DNA from: Marivirga lumbricoides
GTDB taxonomy: Bacteria > Bacteroidota > Bacteroidia > Cytophagales > Cyclobacteriaceae
NCBI RefSeq assembly: GCF_014636295.1
Contig: NZ_BMEC01000003.1
Location: forward strand, 186,001-250,000
Direction of reading: 5' to 3'
DNA: 64,000 bases
A program made the translations under genes and the position numbers. Under the pieces are notes generated by a model that was not told the DNA's origin, did no database searches, and saw only the letters and a program-made list of their open reading frames with translations. Of this stretch, positions 48,812-58,499 are shown piece after piece (position 1 is the first letter of the stretch; each line of letters begins with the position of its first letter).

Positions 48812-48989
48812 ATTATAAGTTGGGCTGAAAAATTTGCGCAATATACTATATATTCATAAACCGACAATCAGATGTAGTAAGACCAATAGAAATGTTAATT
48901 ATTTTTTAATCTAATCCTTAAAAGCGGAGATGGAATATAATTTTTGGAATTAAACGAGTATTATAATTCATTTTTCATAATGCCTAAGC

Positions 48990-48997
48990 TATATTTG
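48990..48997 (+). promoter_or_regulatory. Possible -7 element for the carboxyltransferase gene
   Basis: TATATTTG at 48990-48997 matches TAnnTTTG and lies 23 bp before the ATG. No TTG is present at the proper -33 distance. Confidence 0.4.
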
Positions 48998-49020
48998 AAT
49001 ATTAATCAATTTGAAATAGA

Positions 49021-50610
49021 ATGGCTAAAAGCGATAAAGAAAAACCTGTCTATACTAAACCTACTTCAAAAGAAAAATTTGAGCTGTTAAAACAAAAGAA
49101 TGAGGCTGCTTTAGAAGGTGGGGGAGAAAAGAGAATTGCTCAACAGCACGAGAAAGGGAAACTGACAGCCAGAGAAAGAGTGGACTTGCTGCTGGATGAA
49201 GGATCCTTTGAAGAGATAGGTAAGTTCGTGATGCATCGCTGCAAAGATTTCGGATTGGAAAATGAACATTACCCCGGAGATGGTGTAGTAACTGGTTATG
49301 GTACTATTTCAGGTAGATTGGTATACGTGTTTTCGCAGGATTTCACTGTATTTGGAGGTTCACTTTCTGAAACCCATGCAGAAAAAATTGTAAAAATTAT
49401 GGATATGGCAATGAAGAACGGTGCTCCTGTTATCGGCTTAAATGATTCAGGTGGTGCCAGAATTCAGGAGGGGGTTGTTTCTTTAGGGGGCTATGCTGAT
49501 ATATTCTACAGGAATGTTCGTGCATCAGGCGTGGTGCCACAGATTTCTGCTATCATGGGGCCATGCGCAGGAGGAGCTGTTTACTCGCCTGCTATGACTG
49601 ACTTCATTATGATGGTAGAAAATACCAGTTATATGTTTGTAACAGGGCCTAATGTGGTAAAAACTGTTACTCAGGAAAATGTTACAGCAGAAGAACTTGG
49701 GGGTGCAAGCACCCATAGTACAAAAAGTGGGGTAACGCATTTTTCTTGTGCTAATGAGTTGGAATGCATCAATAATATTAAACGATTATTGAGCTACGTG
49801 CCTCAAAATTGTGAAGATCCTGCTCCATCTGTTCCTTATGAGAAAAAAGAAGATGAGAGTAGAAAACAATTGAATGAAATTATTCCGGATAACCCTAACC
49901 AACCTTATGATATGAGAGAGGTGATAGAAGGAACGGTGGATGAAAAGAGCTTTTTTGAAGTGCATAAGAATTATGCTGAAAATATAGTAGTGGGGTTTGC
50001 CCACCTGGCAGGAAGAAGTATAGGTATAGTGGGTAACCAGCCAGCTTCTTTAGCAGGGGTTTTAGACAACGAGGCTAGTAAAAAGGCCGCTCGTTTTGTC
50101 AGATTCTGCGATAGCTTTAATATTCCATTATTGGTGTTTGAGGATGTTCCTGGGTTTTTACCGGGAACTGACCAGGAATGGAATGGAATTATATCTAACG
50201 GAGCAAAGTTATTATATGCTTTTAGCGAGGCCACAGTGCCTAGAGTAACTGTAATTACTAGAAAAGCCTATGGCGGTGCATATGATGTAATGAACTCTAA
50301 ACACATAGGAGCCGATATGAATTATGCATGGCCTACAGCAGAAATAGCTGTGATGGGGGCTAAGGGCGCTGCTGAGATTATTTTCAGGAAAGAAATAGCG
50401 GCTGCTGATGACTCAGAAGCTAAATTAAATGAAAAGGTTGATGAGTATACTGAAAAGTTTGCTAACCCGTACAGGGCTGCTCATAGAGGTTATATTGATG
50501 AGGTTATAATGCCTGAAAACACAAGAGCTAAATTAATCAAAGCTTTTGCTATGCTTGAAAATAAAGTAGATGTTCTTCCTAAAAAGAAGCATGGAAATAT
50601 CCCTCTTTAA
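49021..50610 (+). CDS. Acyl-CoA carboxylase carboxyltransferase subunit (propionyl/methylmalonyl-CoA type)
   Basis: Transfers CO2 between carboxybiotin and an acyl-CoA (529 aa). The two crotonase-like halves are visible: the first with [20 protein letters not shown] and [19 protein letters not shown], the second with [20 protein letters not shown] and [20 protein letters not shown]. The oxyanion-hole GGAR and GGAYxVM glycine pairs are intact. The layout fits PccB or the MmdA/decarboxylase alpha subunit. No biotin carboxylase or carrier is adjacent; the free carrier at 11826-12326 is a possible partner. A terminator follows. Confidence 0.92.
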   Translation: MAKSDKEKPVYTKPTSKEKFELLKQKNEAALEGGGEKRIAQQHEKGKLTARERVDLLLDEGSFEEIGKFVMHRCKDFGLENEHYPGDGVVTGYGTISGRLVYVFSQDFTVFGGSLSETHAEKIVKIMDMAMKNGAPVIGLNDSGGARIQEGVVSLGGYADIFYRNVRASGVVPQISAIMGPCAGGAVYSPAMTDFIMMVENTSYMFVTGPNVVKTVTQENVTAEELGGASTHSTKSGVTHFSCANELECINNIKRLLSYVPQNCEDPAPSVPYEKKEDESRKQLNEIIPDNPNQPYDMREVIEGTVDEKSFFEVHKNYAENIVVGFAHLAGRSIGIVGNQPASLAGVLDNEASKKAARFVRFCDSFNIPLLVFEDVPGFLPGTDQEWNGIISNGAKLLYAFSEATVPRVTVITRKAYGGAYDVMNSKHIGADMNYAWPTAEIAVMGAKGAAEIIFRKEIAAADDSEAKLNEKVDEYTEKFANPYRAAHRGYIDEVIMPENTRAKLIKAFAMLENKVDVLPKKKHGNIPL

Positions 50611-50631
50611 CAAGTGACTATTCAATAATTG

Positions 50632-50660
50632 AAGGTTCAGTTTATTGCTGAACCTTTTTT
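50632..50660 (+). terminator. Terminator after the carboxyltransferase gene
   Basis: AAGGTTCAG (50632-50640), loop TTTATTG, CTGAACCTT (50648-50656), T-run to 50660. It lies between convergent genes; the minus strand lacks a good T-run. Confidence 0.88.
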
Positions 50661-51516
50661 ATATCTTTTTTCTGAAAATCCGCTGGTTCATATTGTAATA
50701 TTCAAATCTATCTTCATCCAGGTAGCTAACCAGGGAGTCCAGAAAACCAACTATAAGGAAGCCTCCAGGTTTTAACGCTTTAAAAATTTTATCTATTACA
50801 ATTGTTTTTGCTTGGCTGTTAAAATAGATTAATACGTTTCTGCAAAATACAATATCATATTTATCTGTATCCATATAGGCTAACTCATCCATTATCAAAT
50901 TGGAATTCACGAAGTTTACATAGGAGAAGTATTCTTTTTTTACATACAGGTTTTTAGCATCTTCAGTAAAATACTGATCGAAATTTCCTTTAGGATTAAA
51001 CTGAAGAAAATTACGCTGATATTCTGGTGCTTTTGCTTTTACTATTGCACCACTTTTGGCTGCATTTAAAGCATTAGAAGAAATATCAGTTGCCAGACTC
51101 TTCACCTTGTGAGTGATTTTTAATTCTTCCCAAATAATGCCTGCGGTATATATTTCTTCTCCCGAAGAACAGCCAGCGTGCCAGATGTGAATTTCTTTTT
51201 GATAAATAATTTCCTTTTTAATCAATTCTTGCAATGTCTGCCAGAATTCAGGATCTCGAAAGAGCGCGGTTAGCCCCACAGAAACTTCATTGATAAATTC
51301 ATGGATAAAATCTTTATCCTTTAATGTGCGAGACCATAAGTCAAAGCTGGAAGTGAAATTAAACTTTCTGTAGATTCGTAGTAGCCTTCTCTTGAATGAC
51401 TTTGGCTCATAATTATGAAAGTCAACATCATACCTTTTTAGTATGGCATCTTGTATTGATCGCATTTCAGCGTCAGAAATCTCTACCAAAAAGCCATTCT
51501 CTAAATCAGTTTGCAT
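50659..51516 (-). CDS. cheR: Chemotaxis protein methyltransferase CheR
   Basis: Methylates glutamates of chemoreceptors with SAM (285 aa). The N-terminal helical domain ends near residue 80. The SAM-binding motif IWHAGCSSGEEIYTAG lies at about 110-125, and DIVFCRNVLIYFNSQAK (about 220-236) is the family-specific acceptor-site motif. It is the last gene of the che operon and its start overlaps the preceding GAF/PAS gene by 11 bp. Its target here is presumably the soluble receptor at 58500-60032; that receptor has no C-terminal CheR-binding pentapeptide. Confidence 0.93.
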   Translation of the reverse strand: MQTDLENGFLVEISDAEMRSIQDAILKRYDVDFHNYEPKSFKRRLLRIYRKFNFTSSFDLWSRTLKDKDFIHEFINEVSVGLTALFRDPEFWQTLQELIKKEIIYQKEIHIWHAGCSSGEEIYTAGIIWEELKITHKVKSLATDISSNALNAAKSGAIVKAKAPEYQRNFLQFNPKGNFDQYFTEDAKNLYVKKEYFSYVNFVNSNLIMDELAYMDTDKYDIVFCRNVLIYFNSQAKTIVIDKIFKALKPGGFLIVGFLDSLVSYLDEDRFEYYNMNQRIFRKKI

Positions 51517-53683
51517 TTTTTAGGTTTAAGGAGTTTTGAATCATACCCACGAAGAGAAAAATGATCTTATCCAATTCCAGGTCAAGATTTTGTACTCCTG
51601 CAATACTTACTACCGAGCTAGTCCATTCACCCTCATTAGTTCTGAACTGTATTTCAGTTTCAATTTTTTTTCCGCTTTCCAATTCAGCCAAAACTCCTTC
51701 CAGGGTCCATTCATTTCCGAGCTTAAAGTTACTTTTATAATCTACATTTTTAAGACTCATACGACTATAGCCTGTGGCTTCAAAAAATAGAGGGTTGGCA
51801 TTCTTCAGGGTGAAGTCTTTATTTAATTCGAGTATAGGAATTACACCTTTCATTGCGGTTACTGAACCACTTAGTTCATTCAGTTTCTGCTTTGATTTGG
51901 TGGTAAATTGTGCCAAAAGCATTACCTTCTTTAAGTTTTTATCACTGCCATATATAGGGTTTAACGTTCCTGATAACCACATTTCATGTCCACTACAGTC
52001 AGTTTGCTTAAATTCACCTGAGAAAAATTTTCCTTCTTTCAGGCTTTCCCACATTAATTGGTATTGTGGCTTTTCTCTGTCTTTTTCAGGTAAAAGGTCA
52101 AAATATGATTTTCCTTCAATATCTTTTAAAGTGAAGCCTGTAATGCTTAAGTAAATGTCATTTGCATGGGTGATTATACCAGTCTTGTCAAATTCAAGAG
52201 AAGCAATTGTTTTATTAATTGCCTCCATATGATTCATAAGTTCTGCCTGGTTTTTTTCGTTTTCTTTCTCCAAAAGTTTTTCCTGGGTAATATTTTCGCC
52301 TAATAGAAGCACCTTAGATAAATTGCCAGCATTATTTACAACCGGTGAATAGGAGGCTCCTAGCCAAAGCTCTTCATTTTGTGCGTTTGTGATAGGGTAA
52401 TTTATCTGTATACTTTTACCAAGCTTCAAATGTTCCCAGATCTCCTGATGTTTGGAAGGGTCTGTACAAATAGATTGATGTGTTTTTACTTTAAGCTCAG
52501 AGGCTGTCCAACCTGTAAACTCAATCATTTTATTATTAGCACTTATAAGGTCACCTGAAATATTAAATTCTGCTTTTAACCAGGTATTGTCAATGGCAGA
52601 AAACACACTGTTTAATTCCATTTGGTTACGTGCCATTTCTTCCTGAATAGCCTCTAGCTCTTCCATGCTTTGGCGCATTTCTTCCTCACTTGATTGTAAT
52701 TCTGAGGCCAAATGTTGCGAATCATCCAATAGTTTTTGGGTGTTTTCATTTACCTGAAGCACTGAGATAGATGCAGCTATGTTTTTAGCTACATCTTTCA
52801 GGAATTCAATCTTATACTGTTCTAAAATATGAAAACTCGCTATTTCCAGCGCTCCAACCATTTTTTCATCATTTATTAAAGGTATAATTATGATGTGTCT
52901 TGGCAGAGCCATCCCTAGTCCTGATTGGATTTTTACATATTTCTCAGGGACATCTGTAATATAAATGATATCTTTTTCCTGTAAACATTGGCCCAGTAAA
53001 CCTTCTCCTTTTTCTACGCGCAAACTGGTAGCTTTTCGTCTTTCATAAGCGTAACACCCAATCATTTGTAAATGCTCTTCATCTTGTTCTTTATCTACCA
53101 AAAACATAGCCCCCTGGCTTGCTTCGATATATTTAATGACTTCGCTGATAATTTTAAAGCCAAAATCTTTCATATTTTGGTTATTTGTTCTCAATAATTC
53201 AGCAAACCGGGCCAGACCTTGCGCCTGCCATGTTCTTCTTTCTTCAGCACTTCTGAAAGCTACTAATTGCTGTTGGAGGTTAACTATAGCAGTTGAAAGT
53301 TGGTCTTCGTCTTTGTCATCTACCTCTATGGTTTCATTTTTGGCTAAGGAGTTGATTAACTGTGTAGCTTTTTCAATCTTGTTGTTATTACGATAAATAT
53401 TACTGTAAAAAGCACTTGTCCATTTATTTCTGGATTCCGACAACCTTTTAATATGCTCTATGGAAAGATCAGATGCGGCCTCGCTTGCTTCCTGTATTGC
53501 TTTTCTTTCTTTTAGGTAAAAAATCCAGGTGAGTACTAAAAAGAAAAATGCAATGGAGTAGAAAACAATTCTGTAGATCCCGACAGCCTCTTTAGTAAAA
53601 CATATAATAACAATTGCAGAAATAGAAATGAGCAGCCCTGTAAAAGCAGTAAATAAAAGGCGGTGGTATTTTTCAAGTGGCAT
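51506..53683 (-). CDS. Membrane-anchored GAF and triple-PAS protein without output domain
   Basis: Sensor-like protein of 725 aa. Two adjacent transmembrane helices lie at about 8-30 and 33-53 with hardly any periplasmic loop. A helical stretch leads to a GAF domain (about 165-310, with QGAMFLVDKEQDEEHL and GEGLLGQCLQEKDIIYITDV), then a coiled coil rich in Glu/Gln/Met (about 320-355), then three PAS domains (about 360-480, 490-610, 620-715). The second PAS is similar in sequence to the PAS of the MCP of the same operon. No kinase, cyclase, phosphatase or MCP signalling domain follows. It overlaps cheC/X upstream and cheR downstream by 11 bp each, so it is translated as an integral part of the che operon. 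Role not known; it may be a scaffold or a ligand sensor that acts on CheR or the array. Confidence 0.75.
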   Translation of the reverse strand: MPLEKYHRLLFTAFTGLLISISAIVIICFTKEAVGIYRIVFYSIAFFFLVLTWIFYLKERKAIQEASEAASDLSIEHIKRLSESRNKWTSAFYSNIYRNNNKIEKATQLINSLAKNETIEVDDKDEDQLSTAIVNLQQQLVAFRSAEERRTWQAQGLARFAELLRTNNQNMKDFGFKIISEVIKYIEASQGAMFLVDKEQDEEHLQMIGCYAYERRKATSLRVEKGEGLLGQCLQEKDIIYITDVPEKYVKIQSGLGMALPRHIIIIPLINDEKMVGALEIASFHILEQYKIEFLKDVAKNIAASISVLQVNENTQKLLDDSQHLASELQSSEEEMRQSMEELEAIQEEMARNQMELNSVFSAIDNTWLKAEFNISGDLISANNKMIEFTGWTASELKVKTHQSICTDPSKHQEIWEHLKLGKSIQINYPITNAQNEELWLGASYSPVVNNAGNLSKVLLLGENITQEKLLEKENEKNQAELMNHMEAINKTIASLEFDKTGIITHANDIYLSITGFTLKDIEGKSYFDLLPEKDREKPQYQLMWESLKEGKFFSGEFKQTDCSGHEMWLSGTLNPIYGSDKNLKKVMLLAQFTTKSKQKLNELSGSVTAMKGVIPILELNKDFTLKNANPLFFEATGYSRMSLKNVDYKSNFKLGNEWTLEGVLAELESGKKIETEIQFRTNEGEWTSSVVSIAGVQNLDLELDKIIFLFVGMIQNSLNLKNAN

Positions 53684-54272
53684 ATTCTTTACTTTTTTGG
53701 TTGATTGCTTTATTAAAATCAGAATCTAAAATCCAGATGAAGGAAGGAGATATTTTGAGATTTGCTTCAAAAAAGAAGTTAGCGGAAGAATAAATTGCGA
53801 TGGTGCCATTCATTAACTCCAATTCGCTCCTGAGCCATTCCTGATTGGCTTCTTCAGGTTTAATGAATTTAGGTACATCTCCAAAAATCTTTAAATCCAG
53901 CTCATTAGATAATTCTGTGATTACTGATGCGGCCAATACATTGTCCACTTCTTTAAGTATAGCTTCTTTGTAGAAATCATTGTTTTCAATGTTCTTCATT
54001 TTCCTGATCAGCATGCCTGTTATTTCTTCAGCATCATTATGGTTTAGAACCAGATAACTTTTACCCTTAGCTTCCCCTATAACGTCAGTAATAAGTACGT
54101 ATAGATTTTTATTTTTGAATATTTTCTCCATCAGGTCATTAGCTTTTCCCAACGAAAGCTCAAATTTTTTAATCCCTACTTTTTCTCCTGAAAGGTTTGA
54201 GAAAGATTTAGATGATTTTTCGAAGCCTTTTTTAAATATGTCGGCTGTAAATGCTTTTATGTTTTTGTCCAT
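53673..54272 (-). CDS. CheC/CheX-family chemotaxis phosphatase
   Basis: Protein of 199 aa with one copy of the CheC-type active-site signature Exx-N-x22-P: Glu108 and Asn111 in KEVDN, and Pro134. CheC normally has two such sites and CheX one, so this resembles CheX in site number. The position four residues before Glu108 is Ala, where the consensus has Asp or Ser. The likely reaction is dephosphorylation of CheY-P, and CheD (57519) could bind it as in Bacillus and Thermotoga. It lies between cheA and the GAF/PAS gene. Confidence 0.7.
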   Translation of the reverse strand: MDKNIKAFTADIFKKGFEKSSKSFSNLSGEKVGIKKFELSLGKANDLMEKIFKNKNLYVLITDVIGEAKGKSYLVLNHNDAEEITGMLIRKMKNIENNDFYKEAILKEVDNVLAASVITELSNELDLKIFGDVPKFIKPEEANQEWLRSELELMNGTIAIYSSANFFFEANLKISPSFIWILDSDFNKAINQKSKEYAT

Positions 54273-54285
54273 GATCGTTAAAAAA

Positions 54286-56097
54286 TTAAGCTACAGCCGT
54301 AGCATTTACATTTAGAGAGTAGTTAAATAGTTTTTGAATGATTTGGGGCACGTTTAATACCAGGCAAACATTACCATTGCCTAAAATGGTTACACCGCTT
54401 ATAAATTTCACAAAGTCTACAGGCTTCTTCAGGGGTTTTTCTACTATTTCTTTCTGTTGGAGTAGTTTATCTACAATGAGGCCGAGCTTTTTACCATTGT
54501 AATGGATAATTATTATCTGCCATTTCTCATCAGACTGAATTGCTTTTTCTCTTACATTTTCTTCTCCTTTAAAGAAGAGTTCTTTCAGGAATAGCGTTTC
54601 TATGGTTTTATCAAGATGTGAAACCATTAACCTGTTTTGCATTTTAAGTATCTTACTCTTATGTACAGAAATAACTGCATCTGTATAAGCCAATGGAATA
54701 GCATATTGTGTGTGGCCCACTTCAAAAAGTAAAGTAGCTTTTACAGCCATGGATGAAGGTAAAATAAGGGTGAAAGTAGTACCTTTTCCTGCCTCAGTGG
54801 TTACTTTGATATTTCCACCTACTGAGTCAGCAGCTTTTTTAACTACATCCATCCCTACACCCCGTCCTGAGATGCTGTTTACTACTTCGTTAGTGGAGAA
54901 ACCAGGTTCGAAAATGAATGAAATGATCTCATCTTCAGACATATTTTTAGCGGCATTGGCATCTACCCAACCCTTTTGAATAACTTTTTCCCGTATTCTG
55001 GCTATATCAATACCTTTTCCATCGTCCTTTATATCAATGACCACTCCTTCACTTTCATTGCGTGCGGAAAGGGTTAATGTACCTGATTCTGACTTTTTTG
55101 CTGATTGTCGAACTTTAGAGTCCTCAATACCATGGCCAATGGCATTTCTAATTAAGTGTATTAAAGAATCTGAAATGATTTGTAAGATATTTCTATCGAT
55201 TTCGGTATCGCTACCTTCAATAATTAAATCTACTTTTTTTCCTTCGGAGGTAGCTGCATCCCTCACTACTCTATGAAATTTATTAAATAGAAAGCCCACC
55301 TGAACGAGACGTACATCCATAACAGAATACTGAAGGTCCGATGTGACTCTTTTTAGCCTGTTAAATTCATTTCTAGACACATTATTTTCATGCTGTGTAA
55401 TCAATCTGTCCCTTTCAATAATCAACTCCCCTACAAGATTCAGCAGGTTGTCCAGTTTTTTTACAGGTACCTGAACAACATCTGAAAAAGTAATTTTTTT
55501 GGTGTCTGTTTCCTCAGTGACTACAACTTCTGCAACATCTTGAACTTCTGTTATGGCATTACCAGTATCCTTGAGGTCTGTTTTATTTTTTTTGTCTATA
55601 GTTTCCTGTAATTCCGAAGGATTTTCACCAGCAACTTTAGTTTTTTTTGTTGTTGAGGATTTGCGTGTATACGTGGTCTTTAGAGTTTGAGAAGCAGCGC
55701 TTTCTTTTTTACGTAGATTTTCAACCAATACCTCCAGTTTTTTCTGAATGCCTCTATATTTTACATTGGCATCAGTTGAGTTGATGGAATCTATTAATTC
55801 AGTCAGAATGTCTATAGATTTGAATAGTACTGTAAAAATCTCACTATCAAGTAGCAAGCTTCCTTTCTTTATTTCAGTAAATACGTCTTCAAGAGCATGC
55901 GCAAATTTGGAAATTTTTTCAAACCCCATTCCGGCAGCATTGCCTTTTAAAGTATGAGTTATTCTGAAAATATTATCGATTGTCTTTACCTCAGCGGGAG
56001 ATTTTTCAAGACGTGTCATTAAATTATTTAGCTCTTCTACAGAAGAAGAAGCTTCAGAAATGAAGAGTTCCTTATATTCGTTTTCTTTGTTGCTCAT
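54286..56097 (-). CDS. cheA: Chemotaxis histidine kinase CheA
   Basis: Central kinase of the chemosensory system (603 aa). The HPt domain (1 to about 110) has the phosphorylated His48 in FRITHTLKGNAAGMGF. A Ser/Thr/Lys-rich linker (about 140-195) follows; no separate P2 domain for CheY is clear. The dimerisation domain (about 205-265), the HATPase domain (about 270-450, with HLIRNAIGHGIE and the GRGVGMDVVK G-box) and a CheW-like domain (about 455-603) complete it. In the N-box the usual Asp of NAxDHG is Gly. Gaps to neighbours are about 12 bp. Confidence 0.93.
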   Translation of the reverse strand: MSNKENEYKELFISEASSSVEELNNLMTRLEKSPAEVKTIDNIFRITHTLKGNAAGMGFEKISKFAHALEDVFTEIKKGSLLLDSEIFTVLFKSIDILTELIDSINSTDANVKYRGIQKKLEVLVENLRKKESAASQTLKTTYTRKSSTTKKTKVAGENPSELQETIDKKNKTDLKDTGNAITEVQDVAEVVVTEETDTKKITFSDVVQVPVKKLDNLLNLVGELIIERDRLITQHENNVSRNEFNRLKRVTSDLQYSVMDVRLVQVGFLFNKFHRVVRDAATSEGKKVDLIIEGSDTEIDRNILQIISDSLIHLIRNAIGHGIEDSKVRQSAKKSESGTLTLSARNESEGVVIDIKDDGKGIDIARIREKVIQKGWVDANAAKNMSEDEIISFIFEPGFSTNEVVNSISGRGVGMDVVKKAADSVGGNIKVTTEAGKGTTFTLILPSSMAVKATLLFEVGHTQYAIPLAYTDAVISVHKSKILKMQNRLMVSHLDKTIETLFLKELFFKGEENVREKAIQSDEKWQIIIIHYNGKKLGLIVDKLLQQKEIVEKPLKKPVDFVKFISGVTILGNGNVCLVLNVPQIIQKLFNYSLNVNATAVA

Positions 56098-56109
56098 AAC
56101 TTACAATCT

Positions 56110-57144
56110 TTATAAACAGCTGACCAAATATCCCCCCATTTGATCTATAGGTACTAAATTTTGCGCTGCGCCAGTATCAAAAGCATACTTTGGCATTCCA
56201 AAAACAACTGAAGTTGCTTCATCCTGCGCTAGTGTTAGCCCTCCTTCTTTTTTAATTTCAAGTAAACCTTGTGTACCATCTTTTCCCATACCGGTAAGTA
56301 CTACACCAATCATTTTGCTGCCATACACTTTTGCTGCTGAGTGCATTAGGCAGTCTATAGAGGGGTTGTTGAATTCTGTAAACTTTTTATTAGTAAAATA
56401 TGTAATTACTCCTCCATGCGGATTTTTCCTGAGTTGAAGGTTAGCATGCCCGGGAGCCAGGTATATTCTTCCCGGTAGTATCTCTTCTCCTGATTTGGCT
56501 ACTGAGACTTTCAGTAGTGTTAAAGAATCAAGTCTTTTGGCAAAAGATTCGATGAAGCTTTCCGGCATATGTTGAGCAATAATAACAGGTAAAGCAAGGT
56601 TACTTGGTAATTGCTTTATAAGGTTTTCAATTGCACCTGGCCCTCCTGTGGAAGCGCCTACTACAATAGCAGAATAATTGAGTGGGCCCTGGAAAGAGTG
56701 TTCATGTTTGTTTTCTTTCACATGAATAGCCTTCACTGATGATTTTGCCGCAACTTTAACCAAATCAATTAATGGATAATTCTTTGCCTTAATTGATTGA
56801 GTAAGATCCTCTTTTGGTTTATCGAGAAAATCAAAAGCTCCTTTTTCAAGGGCATCAAAAATTAATTCATTTTCTTTACTAAGCGCACTTAGCAGGATAA
56901 TAGGAATTGGCATTTCCTTCATCATTTGGGTAACCAGGTAAAGGCCATCATATTCAGGCATTAACATATCAGAAATGATAACATCAGGATGAAGCAAAAC
57001 AGCTTTTTCTACACCTTCCCGTCCATTTTTAGCAGCTCCCACAAGTTCTATTTGAGAATCTGCTTTTAAAATATCTGAAAGTAGGATTCGCATCAGGGCT
57101 GAATCTTCAACAATCAATACGGAAATGCGCTTTTTTAAATTCAT
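56110..57144 (-). CDS. cheB: Protein-glutamate methylesterase CheB
   Basis: Demethylates (and may deamidate) chemoreceptors (344 aa). The N-terminal receiver has the phosphoacceptor Asp59 in DVIISDMLMPEYDG. The C-terminal esterase has the catalytic triad Ser165 (VVGASTGGPGAI), His192 (IIAQHMPESF) and Asp289 (GMGKDGTQGL). It would be activated by CheA phosphate. It starts six bases after the cheY stop. Confidence 0.94.
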   Translation of the reverse strand: MNLKKRISVLIVEDSALMRILLSDILKADSQIELVGAAKNGREGVEKAVLLHPDVIISDMLMPEYDGLYLVTQMMKEMPIPIILLSALSKENELIFDALEKGAFDFLDKPKEDLTQSIKAKNYPLIDLVKVAAKSSVKAIHVKENKHEHSFQGPLNYSAIVVGASTGGPGAIENLIKQLPSNLALPVIIAQHMPESFIESFAKRLDSLTLLKVSVAKSGEEILPGRIYLAPGHANLQLRKNPHGGVITYFTNKKFTEFNNPSIDCLMHSAAKVYGSKMIGVVLTGMGKDGTQGLLEIKKEGGLTLAQDEATSVVFGMPKYAFDTGAAQNLVPIDQMGGYLVSCL

Positions 57145-57150
57145 TTTACC

Positions 57151-57507
57151 TTACACTTTGGATAACGCCTGTACTAATTGTTCTGAGGTAAATGGCTTAA
57201 CAATATAATCTTCCGCGCCTAGTTTCATACCTTCCTGTATTACGGATTCCTGCCCTACAGCACTGATCATAAATACTTTTGACAATAGACCTTCATCTTT
57301 ATAAACTTTCAATATATCGGTACCTATCATGTCAGGAAGTATATTGTCTAAAGTGATGATGTCCGGTTGTAATTCAAATGCCAGATCAATGGCTTCCTCT
57401 CCGTTGGCAGCCTGTCCTACGATTTCATATCCTCCTTCTTCTAATGCGTCTTTAATTAAGGTGCGCATGTAAAGAGAGTCGTCTACTATTAATACTTTTT
57501 TTCCCAT
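57151..57507 (-). CDS. cheY: Single-domain response regulator CheY
   Basis: Receiver domain only (118 aa), the diffusible output of the chemosensory kinase. The acidic pair Asp9/Asp10 in VLIVDDSLYMR, phosphoacceptor Asp54, a Ser in MISAVGQE and Lys in VKPFTSEQL are present. Since no flagellar switch exists in this phylum's gliders, its target is unknown; a link to the gliding motor or to surface polymer secretion is speculation. It is preceded by cheD and followed by cheB. Confidence 0.9.
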   Translation of the reverse strand: MGKKVLIVDDSLYMRTLIKDALEEGGYEIVGQAANGEEAIDLAFELQPDIITLDNILPDMIGTDILKVYKDEGLLSKVFMISAVGQESVIQEGMKLGAEDYIVKPFTSEQLVQALSKV

Positions 57508-57518
57508 CTTGGTTATTT

Positions 57519-57977
57519 TTAAATTGCGTAAATCTGATTTTGAGAAGAGACCGATAGTTCTCCGTTTATTGTATTGAATTTTGCAGTTCTGCTTTTACAG
57601 CCCCCCACATCTTTAGCTGCTAAATAGATTTTATTATCTCTCAGAAGTTTTAGTAGGGTATCTGTGTTTTTTTTACCTGTGTTAAATCCTGAATTGAAAA
57701 GATTGGCACCTCCTACTAATTTTGCTCTTAATGTATTTTTGCTGCCACCTATTTTTTCAATTTCCTCCAGGAGTTTTTCAAAAGCTGTTTTAGCATTTAA
57801 TGTAGTGTGTTTTTCCAGGTCGTCTGACAGTACTATATGAGCAGCAGCAGAAATCTTATTTACTCTGTCAAACAGGAAAAGACCTACGCATGAACCCAAT
57901 CCATAGCAAGCTATATGTGCTCTTTGTTTTGTTACTACATAGTCGCCCAGGTTGAGGGCAAATTCAGACTGCTGCAT
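57519..57977 (-). CDS. cheD: Chemoreceptor glutamine deamidase CheD
   Basis: Deamidates receptor glutamines and in other systems stimulates CheC (152 aa). The catalytic Cys30 in CYGLGSCVGLFLFD and His47 in SAAAHIVLSD are present with the expected spacing of 17. The third residue of the known triad (Thr, six before the Cys) is replaced by Cys24. KLVGGANLFNSGFNTGKKNT is typical of the family. It overlaps cheW by 14 bp. Confidence 0.88.
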   Translation of the reverse strand: MQQSEFALNLGDYVVTKQRAHIACYGLGSCVGLFLFDRVNKISAAAHIVLSDDLEKHTTLNAKTAFEKLLEEIEKIGGSKNTLRAKLVGGANLFNSGFNTGKKNTDTLLKLLRDNKIYLAAKDVGGCKSRTAKFNTINGELSVSSQNQIYAI

Positions 57978-58488
57978 TTTGTTTATTCATTTTAAAGATG
58001 CCTGAAATTTCATTTTCGCTCAGTGTTTTGAAGATGTCAATCATAATCACAAGCCTGTCATCCAGCTTAACAATCCCTTTTATATAGGACTGATCTGATT
58101 GCCCATCCTGAACAATATTACCTGCTTCTTCAATTTGTGACATAGTAACACTGAGGGTATTAGGCACTTCTTTAACAAGCACTCCCATTTTCATTTCTTC
58201 ACTTTCAATTACCAGCGTGTAATTATCCTTTTTCTGCTGATTTTCTATTAGTTGCTGTAAGCCGAATTTTTCTTCCAGGTCCACAATAGCAATAATGTTT
58301 CCTCTCACATTGGCCACTCCTTTAACATAATTAGGAGTTTGTGGTAATCTGGTAATGTTTGGGGTTAATACCACTTCTTTAATCTGATCAATGTGGAGGC
58401 CATATTCTTCATCGCCTAACCGAATGACCACCAGTTGAAATTTCCGGGTGTCTTCGGCTCTAGTGTTTGCTTCTTTCACTTTTTCCAT
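57964..58488 (-). CDS. cheW: Chemotaxis coupling protein CheW
   Basis: Scaffold that links receptors to CheA (174 aa). The SH3-like core is recognisable: LVVIRLGDEEYGLHIDQIKE, NVRGNIIAIVDLEEKFGL and KGIVKLDDRLVIMIDI. About 15 residues of charged N-terminus precede it. It is the second gene of the operon, 11 bp behind the receptor gene, and overlaps cheD by 14 bp. Confidence 0.92.
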   Translation of the reverse strand: MEKVKEANTRAEDTRKFQLVVIRLGDEEYGLHIDQIKEVVLTPNITRLPQTPNYVKGVANVRGNIIAIVDLEEKFGLQQLIENQQKKDNYTLVIESEEMKMGVLVKEVPNTLSVTMSQIEEAGNIVQDGQSDQSYIKGIVKLDDRLVIMIDIFKTLSENEISGIFKMNKQNAAV

Positions 58489-58499
58489 CTGACTAAGGC

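Noticed and set aside
48812-48841. TTG start for the Ppx/GppA gene at 48841
   Set aside because: The ATG at 48811 gives the family N-terminus (MDKVAVIDIGTN) and the ten extra residues have no family likeness.
51536-52154. Plus-strand ORFs inside the GAF/PAS gene
   Set aside because: They are shadows of a clearly coding minus-strand gene and show no recognisable domain.
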